A stretch of 61,980 nucleotides of DNA, taken from the NCBI RefSeq assembly GCF_014377975.1, contig NZ_JACMOO010000006.1, positions 1 to 61,980 on the forward strand, given 5' to 3'. Shown here one piece after another: positions 9,189-19,544 of this stretch (its first letter is position 1; every line of letters starts with the position of its first letter). The DNA is from Ferruginibacter sp. (GTDB taxonomy: Bacteria > Bacteroidota > Bacteroidia > Chitinophagales > Chitinophagaceae). The position numbers and the translations under genes were made by a program. The notes under the pieces were generated by a model. It worked only from the letters and a program-made list of their open reading frames with translations. It did not search any database and had not been told where the DNA came from.

Positions 9189-10250
9189 ATGCTAAATAAA
9201 ATTCCTAAATATTGGATTTGTCAGATTGCCGGGTGGGGAACCAGCCTTGCCGTATCCACCTTCTTTTATTTAACTTTATCAGTAAGAAAGGTTGATCATT
9301 TTTTACTGCTTATTACCATCAGTGTGCTGCTGGGAATTATCGTTACCCACCTGATGCGGATGGTTATCAGGGAATACAATGTGTTAAATAAAACGCTGCA
9401 AACACAAATCATTTCTTTTGTTATTTTAACGCTGTTATTTGCTGTAGTGTATGCCTGTGCTGATGTAGCGATAGAAAATGTTTTTAATTTGAGAGATATG
9501 GGTGGGCCCAAAATTTCTTTGTCCAATGAAATAGCACGTACTGCCATCAACAATTTTTTCCTGCTTTTTATTTGGAATCTTATTTATTTTACTTATCACT
9601 ATGTAGAACGCAACCGGCGCCACGAAGTAGATACTTTAAAACTACAATCAGTAGTAAAAGAGCTGGAACTTAAAACAATTAAATCGCACATCAATCCGCA
9701 TTTTATTTTTAATGCCTTAAACAGCATACGTGCACTGGTAGATGAAAACCCTACCCGTGCAAGAACCGCCATTACAGAACTGAGCAATATTTTACGCAGC
9801 AGCATGCAGGCCGAAAAATTAGAAACGGTGCCGCTGGAAAGAGAACTGAACATTGTAAAAGATTACCTGGCATTGGAAAAAATGCGTTTTGAAGAAAGGC
9901 TTACTATTGAAATGGAAATTGATGAAGATACGCTGGGCCAGCCTGTACCACCAATGATGTTGCAGACACTTGTAGAAAATGCTATTAAACATGGCATCAG
10001 TAAAAAAATAAGTGGTGGAACTATTAAGGTAATTTCTGATTTTGTAAACGACCATCATGAATTGGTTGTACAAAATTCCGGTCAGTTAAATAGTTCTATT
10101 AACGAAGATGGTTTTGGAGTCAAAAGTACTCAATATAGGCTTAATTTGTTGTACCAGGGCAAAGCAACTTTTGAAATTAAAAATATAAATTCTGATATGG
10201 TAGAATCCAGGATCACTATGCCTGTAGCTGCTATTGTGAATATAAACTAA
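9189..10250 (+). CDS. LytS/YehU-type sensor histidine kinase
   Basis: This 353-residue membrane kinase has four hydrophobic segments (about 12-30, 38-57, 74-93, 118-138), followed by a short coiled linker and a His_kinase domain. The phospho-acceptor motif SHINPHFIFNALNSI gives H171. The ATP-binding N box reads LVENAIKHG. There is no periplasmic sensor domain, so the signal is probably sensed in or near the membrane. It sits 12 nt before a LytTR response regulator, its evident partner. Such pairs in Bacteroidota often control envelope or metabolic genes; the target here is unknown. Confidence 0.94.
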   Translation: MLNKIPKYWICQIAGWGTSLAVSTFFYLTLSVRKVDHFLLLITISVLLGIIVTHLMRMVIREYNVLNKTLQTQIISFVILTLLFAVVYACADVAIENVFNLRDMGGPKISLSNEIARTAINNFFLLFIWNLIYFTYHYVERNRRHEVDTLKLQSVVKELELKTIKSHINPHFIFNALNSIRALVDENPTRARTAITELSNILRSSMQAEKLETVPLERELNIVKDYLALEKMRFEERLTIEMEIDEDTLGQPVPPMMLQTLVENAIKHGISKKISGGTIKVISDFVNDHHELVVQNSGQLNSSINEDGFGVKSTQYRLNLLYQGKATFEIKNINSDMVESRITMPVAAIVNIN

Positions 10251-10262
10251 TAAAACCATTTT

Positions 10263-10991
10263 ATGCACAGAGCAATTATTATTGACGATGAACGATTGGC
10301 AAGAAATGAATTAAAAAAATTATTGCTTGAATTTCCGGATGTGGAAGTAATTGATGAAGCTGCAAACGCAGCTGAAGGTATTGAAAAAATTGATGCCCTT
10401 AGTCCCGACCTAATTTTTTTAGATATACAAATGCCAGGCAAAACCGGTTTTGATATGTTGACAGAACTGGACAAAGCACCGCATGTAATTTTTACAACGG
10501 CTTATGATGAGTATGCGCTGAAAGCATTTGAGGTAAATGCACTGGATTATTTAATGAAACCTATTGAGCCAAAAAGACTTGCTGAAGCTATACAAAAATT
10601 ACAACAGGCAGAAGAAAAAGAACTGGCCGCTAACCAGGCATTTAACCGTGGAATGCTTACAGAAAACGACCAGGTATTTGTAAAAGATGGCGAACGTTGC
10701 TGGTTTGTAAAATTATCGGAAGTACGTTTGTTTGAAAGTGTGGGCAATTACGCCAAAGTTTTTTTTGCAGGCAACAAACCGCTGATTTTAAAATCGCTGA
10801 ATGCGCTGGAAGAAAGGCTGGATGAAAAAATATTTTTTAGAGCCAACCGCAAACACATCGTAAACATGCGGATGATAGAAAAAATTGAACCCTATTTTAA
10901 CGGCGGTTTATTGTTGGAATTGAGAGGGGGCGAAAAAGTAGAAGTAAGCAGAAGGCAGGCCGTAAAGTTTAAAGAAATGATGAGTTTATAA
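10263..10991 (+). CDS. LytTR-type response regulator
   Basis: This 242-residue regulator has a receiver domain (about 3-118) with the acidic pair DDE near residue 8, phospho-acceptor D54 (IFLDIQMPG) and the conserved Lys in DYLMKPIEP. A LytTR DNA-binding domain (about 140-240) begins at VFVKDGERCWFV and includes FESVGNYAKV and FFRANRKHIVNM. LytTR domains bind DNA through beta strands rather than a helix-turn-helix. It is cotranscribed with the kinase upstream and is convergent with the GGGP synthase gene 20 nt away. Confidence 0.95.
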   Translation: MHRAIIIDDERLARNELKKLLLEFPDVEVIDEAANAAEGIEKIDALSPDLIFLDIQMPGKTGFDMLTELDKAPHVIFTTAYDEYALKAFEVNALDYLMKPIEPKRLAEAIQKLQQAEEKELAANQAFNRGMLTENDQVFVKDGERCWFVKLSEVRLFESVGNYAKVFFAGNKPLILKSLNALEERLDEKIFFRANRKHIVNMRMIEKIEPYFNGGLLLELRGGEKVEVSRRQAVKFKEMMSL

Positions 10992-11011
10992 AATATCTAA
11001 ACAGGTAAAAA

Positions 11012-11770
11012 TCATATAACAGTTATTCCTGCGCTGTGCACGGCTGCGGCCATTTCTTTTATCAGTGAAACATCTTTTTCAATGGCATTGCCAACTACAA
11101 TGATATCAGCACCTGCCCTGCAGTTAAGATAAACTTTTTCGGGTTCGGTAATGCCGCCGCCAATAATCAAAGGAACCTCAATCGACCGGGCCACTTTTTC
11201 TATCATGCTCTCGCTGATGGGGCGCATGGCTCCGCTGCCTGCATCCATATAAATTAGTTTCATGCCCAGCATTTCGCCGGCCATAGCAGTACACATGGCT
11301 ATTTCATTTTTATCTGCCGGCAAAGGGCTTGCGTTGGAAATGTAAGAAACCGTTGTTGGCGCCCCCCCATCAACCACCATGTAACCGGTCGACATAATTT
11401 CGAGTCCGCTCTTTTTTACAACGGGAGCAGATACTACATGCTGGCCAATCAATAACTCAGGATTGCGTCCGCTTATTAAAGAAAGATACAATAAGGCATC
11501 TGCATACTTACTAATTTGCGCCGTGCTGCCGGGAAACAAAATGGCAGGAATTGTACAATTTTTTTTAATCAACAGAAGGCATTCATCCAGGTAATTAGAA
11601 ATCACCAGACTGCCACCTACCAAAAAATAATCTACTTTGGCAGATACTGCCAATGCAATCAATTGTTCCAGATTTTCTTCATTAATCTTATCAGGATCAA
11701 TTAAAACAGCAAATGATTTTTTGCCCAGCCGCTTGCGCTCCGTAAATGAATGATATATACCTTTTAGCAT
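11012..11770 (-). CDS. Geranylgeranylglyceryl phosphate synthase family protein
   Basis: This 252-residue TIM-barrel prenyltransferase belongs to the GGGP synthase/PcrB family, which joins a polyprenyl diphosphate to glycerol-1-phosphate by an ether bond. Visible marks are the N-terminal FAVLIDPDK (phosphate and Mg region), YMDAGSGA, and the glycine-rich IIGGGITEPEK with GADIIVVGNAIEKD at the C-terminus. The start is the ATG at 11770; a TTG one codon upstream is less likely. Bacteroidota enzymes form a separate group from archaeal ones, and their lipid product in the cell is poorly known. A -7 box (TACATTTG on the minus strand, 11793-11800) lies 22 nt upstream. Confidence 0.92.
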   Translation of the reverse strand: MLKGIYHSFTERKRLGKKSFAVLIDPDKINEENLEQLIALAVSAKVDYFLVGGSLVISNYLDECLLLIKKNCTIPAILFPGSTAQISKYADALLYLSLISGRNPELLIGQHVVSAPVVKKSGLEIMSTGYMVVDGGAPTTVSYISNASPLPADKNEIAMCTAMAGEMLGMKLIYMDAGSGAMRPISESMIEKVARSIEVPLIIGGGITEPEKVYLNCRAGADIIVVGNAIEKDVSLIKEMAAAVHSAGITVI

Positions 11771-11792
11771 CAACTCTTTATTCGTTACCCTG

Positions 11793-11800
11793 CAAATGTA
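11793..11800 (-). promoter_or_regulatory. Putative -7 box of the GGGP synthase gene
   Basis: Read on the minus strand this is TACATTTG, an exact TAnnTTTG match, 22 nt before the ATG. No clear -33 element is seen. Confidence 0.45.
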
Positions 11801-11872
11801 AAAATTTTTAGTCTTAATAAAATAAAGATTACAAATGAATGTTTTAACACCGCACTATTTGCATAAATAGGG

Positions 11873-11880
11873 TAAATTTG
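11873..11880 (+). promoter_or_regulatory. Putative -7 box of the ArfB-like gene
   Basis: TAAATTTG is an exact match to TAnnTTTG and ends 3 nt before the ATG at 11884. The transcript would be leaderless or nearly so. Confidence 0.45.
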
Positions 11881-11883
11881 ATA

Positions 11884-12276
11884 ATGGATATTGCCGTAGA
11901 AATAAAATTTAAAACCGCCCGCAGTGGCGGTAAAGGCGGCCAAAATGTAAACAAGGTAGAAACTATGGTGGAGGGTTACTGGAACATGGCAGTTTCTGCC
12001 TTACTAAACGATGATCAAAAAGAATTACTTGCATTTAAACTGGTAAATAAGATAAATGCGGATGGCAACCTGCTGGTTAAAAGCCAGAAAGAACGCAGCC
12101 AGTTGGGCAATAAACTGCTGGTAATTGAAAAAATGAATGTACTTGTTACAAAAGCATTGATCGTTGCAAAAAAAAGAAAACCAACTAAACCGAATAAAGC
12201 TGCAAAGGAAAAAAGAATCAGTACCAAAAAGAAAGCAGGCGAGATAAAACAAACCCGGATGAAAGTTAAATTGTAA
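11884..12276 (+). CDS. arfB: ArfB/ICT1-like peptidyl-tRNA hydrolase
   Basis: This codon-independent peptidyl-tRNA hydrolase rescues stalled ribosomes. The 130-residue protein has the class I release-factor catalytic loop GGQ at about 18-20 (SGGKGGQNVNKVET). Its long basic C-terminal tail (KKRKPTKPNKAAKEKR and more) is the part that enters the empty mRNA channel in ArfB. The start is the ATG at 11884; a TTG two codons upstream overlaps the -7 box. The length is typical for ArfB and too short for a true release factor. It lies 3 nt before the MbnP-like gene, and the two may be cotranscribed. Confidence 0.92.
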   Translation: MDIAVEIKFKTARSGGKGGQNVNKVETMVEGYWNMAVSALLNDDQKELLAFKLVNKINADGNLLVKSQKERSQLGNKLLVIEKMNVLVTKALIVAKKRKPTKPNKAAKEKRISTKKKAGEIKQTRMKVKL

Positions 12277-12279
12277 GCT

Positions 12280-13038
12280 ATGAAAACAGGTTTACGTTTT
12301 TTTGTTTTGTGTTTTGTGTTATTAGATTTACTGACAGGTTCTGCTAAAAGCCAGTCTCAGCAAAAAAAAGGCAATGTAAAAATTACTTTTATCAATTGCA
12401 TGGGCAATCAAACCATGTCATTGGATTCTACTTATACCAATTGCTGGAACGAAAGTTTTACAATTTCTCAGTTAAAATATTATATCAGCAATATTGCTTT
12501 GCAAACAAGTGATCATAGAGTGACAGGGGAACAGAACAGTTATCACCTGGTAAATGAAGCTGAAAATTTTTCAAAAAGTTTTTCTTTTTATCTCTCCCCT
12601 GATAAGTATACTTCCATTTCTTTTTTAATTGGTGTTGATAGCCTTAAAAATGTAAGCGGTGCACAAACGGATGCGTTGGATCCATTAAACGGAATGTTCT
12701 GGACTTGGAACAGCGGTTATATCATGTTTAAAATGGAAGGTAACTCGCCACAATCCTCCGCTATAAATAATAAAATAGAATATCATATTGGCGGTTTTGC
12801 CTGGGCTGATAATACAGTTAAAAAGATGGTAATTAATTTTCCTGGTGCCCCGGTTTCCTTAAACAAGAAAAATATTACCGAAATAATCATCCGCACCAAT
12901 CTGGACAAATTTTGGAACGCAACCAATAAACTTAAAATTACCCAAACACCTGTTTGTACCACACCGGGCGTATTGGCTGCCCATATTGCGTCAAACTATG
13001 CACAAGCGTTTGAAATAGTAAAAATTATTCAGCAATAA
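12280..13038 (+). CDS. MbnP-like secreted protein
   Basis: This 252-residue secreted protein has a signal peptide (about 1-24, LCFVLLDLLTGSAKS) and a beta-rich domain with the marks of the MbnP family, such as ISQLKYYISNIAL near the N-terminus and ALDPLNGMFWTWNSGYIMFKMEG in the centre. MbnP was first described next to methanobactin genes. In characterised members the partner MbnH oxidises a Trp of MbnP to kynurenine, and the product binds copper. The next gene, 15 nt downstream, is an MbnH-type di-heme protein, which supports the call. No methanobactin precursor or synthesis genes are present, so the role here is probably copper handling of another kind. Confidence 0.87.
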   Translation: MKTGLRFFVLCFVLLDLLTGSAKSQSQQKKGNVKITFINCMGNQTMSLDSTYTNCWNESFTISQLKYYISNIALQTSDHRVTGEQNSYHLVNEAENFSKSFSFYLSPDKYTSISFLIGVDSLKNVSGAQTDALDPLNGMFWTWNSGYIMFKMEGNSPQSSAINNKIEYHIGGFAWADNTVKKMVINFPGAPVSLNKKNITEIIIRTNLDKFWNATNKLKITQTPVCTTPGVLAAHIASNYAQAFEIVKIIQQ

Positions 13039-13053
13039 AGATAGCGGCAACCT

Positions 13054-14091
13054 ATGTTGAAGATAAAAATTATAATATCCATGTTGCTGACGGTTTTTAT
13101 TGCCAGCGCTTTTATATACCATCAACCGCCACATAAACTTACCTATTTACAACTGGTAATGCCCAAAGGCTGGCCAAAACCACCCACCAATATTTTTGCT
13201 TCCAATCCATTGACTGAAGAAGGTTTTCAACTGGGCCGTAAATTATTTTATGATACCGGATTAAGTAAGGATAGCAATTTTTCCTGTGCCGGTTGTCACC
13301 AGCAGTTTGCTGCTTTTGCCACGTACGATCATGATTTCAGCCATGGTTTTAACAACAGCTTTACCAACAGAAATGCACCAGGCCTTTTTAATCTTGCGTG
13401 GCAAAAAGAGCTGCATTGGGATGGTGGTATTAACCATATTGAAGTGCAGCCCTTATCACCACTTACTGCGGTCAACGAAATGGCGGCTTCGATTCCGGAA
13501 ATATTGAGGAAGCTAAAAGCTGACACTGCTTATATCCGCCTTTTTAAAAATGCTTTTGCAGATGGTATCATCAACAGCCAGCGTTTACTGAAAGCACTGG
13601 CGCAATTTACGGGCAGCATACAATCTTACAACAGCAAATACGACAAAGTAAAACGCGGTGAAGCTGTTTTAACGATCAGTGAAGCAGCTGGCTATCAAAC
13701 ATTTTTAAGAAGCTGCAACAGTTGCCACAAAGAGCCCCTGTTTACCGATAATTCATTTCGCAATAACGGACTTTCATTAAATGTGAAACTGATGGATAAG
13801 GGCAGAATGGGCATAACCGGCAATCCTGGGGATTCATTAAAATTTAAAGTGCCCAGCCTGAGAAATGTTTCTCTCACATTTCCCTACATGCACGATGGCA
13901 GGTTTGTGAGCATGGGTAAAGTAATTGACCATTACCGCAATGGTATTGATACTACCCAACCTTTATTGGATAAGCTGCTTAAAAAGAGGATTCTAATTTC
14001 TAACCAGGAAAAGGTTGATCTGATTGCTTTTTTGTTAACCTTAAAAGATGATGTAATGACCCATGATGCCAGATTTAAGCAACCAGATTAA
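13054..14091 (+). CDS. MbnH/MauG-type di-heme cytochrome c peroxidase family protein
   Basis: This 345-residue secreted di-heme c protein has a short N-terminal hydrophobic signal or anchor (about 5-22). There are two heme-attachment motifs: CAGCH at 78-82 and CNSCH at 221-225. The typical N-terminal stretch (PKGWPKPPTNIFASNPLTEEGFQLGRKLFYD) and the C-terminal VPSLRNVSLTFPYMHDGRF are present. The family includes bacterial cytochrome c peroxidases and the protein-oxidising MauG and MbnH. Position directly after an MbnP-like gene favours the MbnH role, meaning oxidation of a Trp in the partner. Simple peroxidase activity is the alternative. Confidence 0.9.
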   Translation: MLKIKIIISMLLTVFIASAFIYHQPPHKLTYLQLVMPKGWPKPPTNIFASNPLTEEGFQLGRKLFYDTGLSKDSNFSCAGCHQQFAAFATYDHDFSHGFNNSFTNRNAPGLFNLAWQKELHWDGGINHIEVQPLSPLTAVNEMAASIPEILRKLKADTAYIRLFKNAFADGIINSQRLLKALAQFTGSIQSYNSKYDKVKRGEAVLTISEAAGYQTFLRSCNSCHKEPLFTDNSFRNNGLSLNVKLMDKGRMGITGNPGDSLKFKVPSLRNVSLTFPYMHDGRFVSMGKVIDHYRNGIDTTQPLLDKLLKKRILISNQEKVDLIAFLLTLKDDVMTHDARFKQPD

Positions 14092-14417
14092 CGGTTAGGA
14101 TCTCCTTTATACCAGCGGAAGATAAACCATGCAAAAGAAAAAAAAGCGGGAATTCCCAATAAGGAAGGGACCGCTTTCATAAAATCGGTCATTTTAATTT
14201 TAGCATCAGTAACAGCCCGGTCTATAAAAACATTATTGAGTGCAAATCCAAATAACGCCGTTGTCCAGCTTAGCAATAAAACAGGAAAAAGAATGCCGGC
14301 GTCCACCTTGTCTTTACTCCATATAAATACCTTAAAGCTAGCAGGCAATAAAAAAACAATACACAACAAAGTGCAGGAAATTACACTTAGCCACAAAGAA
14401 TATCTCCAGAATTTCAT
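14088..14417 (-). CDS. Hypothetical membrane protein, 109 aa
   Basis: The family was not recognised. It has three hydrophobic segments (about 7-29, 43-62, 84-103) and is probably an inner-membrane protein. The stop codon overlaps the 3' end of the MbnH-type gene by 4 nt on the opposite strand. It may be cotranscribed with the unknown minus-strand gene upstream, across a gap of about 75 nt. Hydrophobicity pattern and charge distribution look genuine, but no function can be assigned. Confidence 0.6.
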   Translation of the reverse strand: MKFWRYSLWLSVISCTLLCIVFLLPASFKVFIWSKDKVDAGILFPVLLLSWTTALFGFALNNVFIDRAVTDAKIKMTDFMKAVPSLLGIPAFFSFAWFIFRWYKGDPNR

Positions 14418-14493
14418 AAGATTAAACGGAATAATTAATTAAAATATACCTGCAATTCTTGTATTGCATATATACAACGAATTACATAAAAAA

Positions 14494-15132
14494 TTATTGC
14501 TTTCGTTTATCCTTCAGCGTTTGTAATATAAGCTGCTGTTTGTCCGATTCCGTTTTTTGTGCTGCCTGCTTTTTTAAATTATCAGCTATATCATTTTCAA
14601 GTTTTGCCTTTTTCTTCAGCAAATCGTCACCGGTTCCTGTCAGGTTTGTCAAACTTTTTGCTGACTTTTTTACTGCCGCATCCTGGTCTGCAATTTGTTG
14701 GTCAAGATCATAAGCTGCAACCCTGCCGGTAAGGCCCTCCAGGTAAGTTTTTCCATTGTTGATTAAAGTTGAATTGGTAGTATCCCCAATAAAATGATCG
14801 TAACCAGAAGACATAAGCATGGTAACTGTTGTGGCATCTTTTTCCTTCTTGTTTTTTCTACCAGTTTTAAAATACAAGTCATAAGTATCGGCACCAAGTT
14901 CTGGTAAACGTACCCCTTTAAAAATCAGGTACCCTTTTGTATCTTTTCCTTTATACCCCAGTTTTTGAAAGTATTCATCAATTGATTTACTCACAGTTTT
15001 TTCGGGAAACGGAACATCATATTCAATGGCTGGTTGTTGGGTTTTTTGATACTCGGCGGTAACAAGCCTTGATTGAGAAATACCATATGCAAACAGCACT
15101 ATTGCAATTCCTGAGAGGAAAATTTTTTTCAT
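14494..15132 (-). CDS. Secreted hypothetical protein with C-terminal coiled coil
   Basis: This 212-residue protein has a signal peptide (MKKIFLSGIAIVLFAYGIS, cleavage near residue 20). A compact alpha/beta region follows (about 30-130, YFQKLGYKGKDTKGYLIFKG). The C-terminal 70 residues are charged and heptad-like (DQQIADQDAAVKKSAKS, then LLKKKAKLENDIADNLKKQ), which predicts a coiled coil. I do not recognise the family. It is likely a periplasmic or surface structural protein found mainly in Bacteroidota. It lies upstream of the small membrane protein on the same strand. Confidence 0.7.
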   Translation of the reverse strand: MKKIFLSGIAIVLFAYGISQSRLVTAEYQKTQQPAIEYDVPFPEKTVSKSIDEYFQKLGYKGKDTKGYLIFKGVRLPELGADTYDLYFKTGRKNKKEKDATTVTMLMSSGYDHFIGDTTNSTLINNGKTYLEGLTGRVAAYDLDQQIADQDAAVKKSAKSLTNLTGTGDDLLKKKAKLENDIADNLKKQAAQKTESDKQQLILQTLKDKRKQ

Positions 15133-15293
15133 AAACAGTTTAAATTTTTATAAAGATACAACTCTAAAAAAAATTATACGTTCCCTCGGAAATAAAAAAG
15201 CCTCGCTAAATTGCTATCTGTTTTTAGAAATTTACAGTATGAATATTTAAGCTGAAAAATATACAATAGCCCGTTAATTAAAATTTATACAAG

Positions 15294-15301
15294 TAAATTT
15301 G
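15294..15301 (+). promoter_or_regulatory. Putative -7 box of the flippase gene
   Basis: TAAATTTG matches TAnnTTTG exactly and lies 18 nt before the TTG start at 15320. This position supports the TTG start over the later ATG at 15353. Confidence 0.4.
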
Positions 15302-15319
15302 TTGCTAAACAATTTGTAA

Positions 15320-16828
15320 TTGAGTAATATTAAAAAATTAGCATCGCAAACAATGTGGTATGGGCTTAGTTCTATCGCAGCCCGGTTTATCAATAACCTG
15401 CTTACACCCTATCTTACTTATGCAGATAATATTACAACGGCCGATTATGGTATCCAGGCCCTGGTATACTCGGCCATTCCTTTACTAAACATTATATTTA
15501 CTTACGGTTTTGAAACTACCTATTTTCGTTTTTCTTCCAAAGAAGAAAATAAAACAACTATTTACAGCACCTCGTTTCTCTCACTGTTTTTTTCTACCAT
15601 GCTGTTTACATCCCTGCTTTGGCTTAGCCGGGATATGTTTGGCAAAATAATAGGTATGGGCAACTATCCTGAAATAATTAAGCTGGCCATTTTAATTATA
15701 GCTGTAGATGCATTAAGCAGGATACCATTGGCCAGGTTAAGACAGGAAGGAAGACCGAAAAAATATGCTTTTGTAATGATTGCAGGTATTTGCTTTAATA
15801 TTTTTTTTACCTGGTTTTTTGTAGGTTATTGCTCACATGCTGTAAAACAAAACCCTGATAGCTGGGTAAGTCTTTTTTATAACTCAAAAACAAATCCTAT
15901 TTACTATGTCGTACTCTCAAACCTGATACAGTCCGTAGTTACACTATTATTACTCTCCTCCGAAATAGCACAGGTTCGTTTAAAATTTGATGGCAGGTTA
16001 TGGAAGCAAATGATGATCTATTCGCTGCCATTGATCATTGTAGGTATGGGTGGTATGGTAAACGAAACCTTTGACAGGTTAATGCTAAAATGGTGGTTAC
16101 CCGGAGATGCGTTGACTAAAAATACCCAGGTGGGTATTTACAGTGCCTGTTATAAAATATCTATCCTCATCACTTTGTTTATCAATGCTTTTCGCATGGG
16201 TGCTGAGCCCTTTTTTTTTAAACAGGCCGAAGGTGAAAACCCACAGCGTGTTTTTGCACGGGTGATGAAATTTTTTGTGATCATCATTTGCATGATGTTT
16301 CTGGCAGTAAGTTTATACATGCCCGTTTGGAAACATTTTATCGGGCCCCGTTACTGGGCTGGTTTAAGCGTTGTACCCATCCTGCTGCTGGCCAATATGT
16401 TTATTGGAATTTATTACAACTTAAGTGTATGGTATAAACTAAGCAACAAAACTTCTGCCGGTGCATGGATCACGGTTGGCGGTGCGCTTATCACCACCAC
16501 TATTAATTTTTTATTTATACCACGGTTTGGTTATATGGCATGTGCATGGGCTACCTTTTTTTGCTATGGCAGTATGATGGCTGCCTCTTTTTTATGGGGA
16601 CAAAAAGAATACCGCATACCCTATGCCTGGAAAAAACTAACTGCCTACATGTTAATTGTAGTAGTACTTTTTTTTATACACCAAGGCATTACAGCCATCT
16701 GGCCCAACATGGTTTTTAGTTTAACCATTGCTACAATTTTAACCGGTTTTTATTGCTGGTTTATTGGCAATGTAGAAAAAAACGAATTGCCTCAGTTGCC
16801 TTTTATAGGGAAATATTTTAAAAAATAA
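15320..16828 (+). CDS. Polysaccharide/oligosaccharide flippase (MOP superfamily)
   Basis: This 502-residue integral membrane protein has 12 or more hydrophobic helices and belongs to the Wzx-like polysaccharide biosynthesis branch of the MOP superfamily. These proteins flip lipid-linked sugar units across the inner membrane. I chose the unusual TTG start at 15320 because the residues it adds (SNIKKLASQTMWYGLSSI) match the family's conserved N-terminus. The ATG at 15353 would cut into the first helix. There are no glycosyltransferase neighbours, so its substrate (O-antigen-like, capsule or exopolysaccharide) cannot be inferred. It is followed 13 nt later by a metallophosphoesterase. Confidence 0.9.
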   Translation: MSNIKKLASQTMWYGLSSIAARFINNLLTPYLTYADNITTADYGIQALVYSAIPLLNIIFTYGFETTYFRFSSKEENKTTIYSTSFLSLFFSTMLFTSLLWLSRDMFGKIIGMGNYPEIIKLAILIIAVDALSRIPLARLRQEGRPKKYAFVMIAGICFNIFFTWFFVGYCSHAVKQNPDSWVSLFYNSKTNPIYYVVLSNLIQSVVTLLLLSSEIAQVRLKFDGRLWKQMMIYSLPLIIVGMGGMVNETFDRLMLKWWLPGDALTKNTQVGIYSACYKISILITLFINAFRMGAEPFFFKQAEGENPQRVFARVMKFFVIIICMMFLAVSLYMPVWKHFIGPRYWAGLSVVPILLLANMFIGIYYNLSVWYKLSNKTSAGAWITVGGALITTTINFLFIPRFGYMACAWATFFCYGSMMAASFLWGQKEYRIPYAWKKLTAYMLIVVVLFFIHQGITAIWPNMVFSLTIATILTGFYCWFIGNVEKNELPQLPFIGKYFKK

Positions 16829-16841
16829 GTATTTTCAATCA

Positions 16842-17858
16842 ATGCAAAAACTGCTTCAAAAAATATTCAGGCCGTTTTTTATCTGGCTGGCAAACAGGTT
16901 TGGTTCCGATCCAAAAAAGGAGGACGTATTTAAATCGCTGGGCAAACTATACAATACCATCACTACCAAAAAACGCCGCTCAGGCATTGTGCTGGACATT
17001 AACCTGGCAACCGACAATTTCATCATTTTCAGCGATCAGCACAAAGGAAATAAAGATTGGGCGGATGACTTTAAAACCAATGAGCATAATTATATTACCG
17101 CACTGCAGCATTATCACCAGCAGGGCTTTCATTTTATCAATTTGGGAGATGCTGAAGAATTATGGAAATATATTCCTGACCAGGTGATTCCCCAAAACCA
17201 GGCGGCGCTGAAAGCAGAAGCAAATTTTCAGGCCGGTAATAAATATTACCGAACTTTTGGCAACCATGATCTGTTATGGAAAAGCAACCTGGATGTTCAG
17301 TTACATTTAAAAAATATTTTTCAGATGCCCTTAGCAGTGTATGAAGGAATTGTTTTAAGAACATTTACTGGAAGCGGGAAAAAACTCAACATTTTTTTAA
17401 CACATGGCCACCAGGGCGATAAAATGAGTGACAACAACCGCTTTAGCACCTGGATTGTGGCCCATATCTGGTCGCCCATTCAACGGTTTTTAGAGATTAA
17501 TATTAACACCCCGGCCAATGATTTTTACCTGCGGGATAAACACAATAAACTAATGTATGAATGGAGTAGCCGTAAAAAAAATTTGCTACTGATTACCGGC
17601 CATACCCATAAGCCAGTTTTTGCATCCGGAAAATATGCTACTGATAAAGAACACGGGATTAATGTTATTGAAACTACAGGAACATTAAAACCGGGCTATT
17701 TTAATTCTGGCTGCTGTTGTTTCAATGATGGCGATATTACGGGAATTGAAATAGCCAGTGGCTTTATCAGGCTGGTTAAGTGGCACAGTGAAAACAATAT
17801 CCCTGACCGAACAGTACTGGAAGAAAAAAAGCTGGACGAAATTGTACAGCAATTGTAA
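16842..17858 (+). CDS. Calcineurin-like metallophosphoesterase
   Basis: This 338-residue soluble enzyme shows the blocks of the calcineurin-like phosphoesterase fold in order: SDQHKGNKDW (first metal motif, with Asp-x-His altered to DQH), NLGDAEELW, FGNHDLLW, a His block THGHQGD and GHTHKPV. Together these form a two-metal site. It has no signal peptide, but the N-terminus is basic and hydrophobic (FRPFFIWLANRFG). It lies 13 nt after the flippase gene and is probably cotranscribed. A lipid- or sugar-linked phosphate is a reasonable substrate guess from context but is not shown by the sequence. Confidence 0.88.
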   Translation: MQKLLQKIFRPFFIWLANRFGSDPKKEDVFKSLGKLYNTITTKKRRSGIVLDINLATDNFIIFSDQHKGNKDWADDFKTNEHNYITALQHYHQQGFHFINLGDAEELWKYIPDQVIPQNQAALKAEANFQAGNKYYRTFGNHDLLWKSNLDVQLHLKNIFQMPLAVYEGIVLRTFTGSGKKLNIFLTHGHQGDKMSDNNRFSTWIVAHIWSPIQRFLEININTPANDFYLRDKHNKLMYEWSSRKKNLLLITGHTHKPVFASGKYATDKEHGINVIETTGTLKPGYFNSGCCCFNDGDITGIEIASGFIRLVKWHSENNIPDRTVLEEKKLDEIVQQL

Positions 17859-17938
17859 GCAACACGAATTAATGTATACCGATGCAATTATGTAAAATTG
17901 ATGCTGACATATCCTTAGCTTTAAATTGCAAACTTAAA

Positions 17939-17969
17939 TTTGAAAAAATGTTTTAATATTTTATATTTG
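17939..17969 (+). promoter_or_regulatory. Consensus promoter of metY-metX
   Basis: TTTG at 17939-17942 and TATATTTG at 17962-17969 are separated by exactly 19 nt, a full match to the Bacteroidota TTTG-N19-TAnnTTTG promoter. The start codon of metY is about 200 nt downstream, so the transcript has a long leader. Confidence 0.75.
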
Positions 17970-17987
17970 TCTATCATTTTAATAGAC
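17969..17987. promoter_or_regulatory. Putative sulfur-regulon operator, copy 1 (metY)
   Basis: GTCTATCATTTTAATAGAC is a 19-bp interrupted palindrome (arms GTCTAT and ATAGAC). Its first G is the last base of the -7 box, so a bound protein would block the transcription start. A second copy in identical register lies at 20667-20685. The binding protein is not encoded in the window. Confidence 0.65.
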
Positions 17988-19498
<1,511 letters not shown>

Positions 19499-19544
19499 AA
19501 ATGTTTAGTAAAGTAGAACAGACAAACAAGATATAATCAACGGA

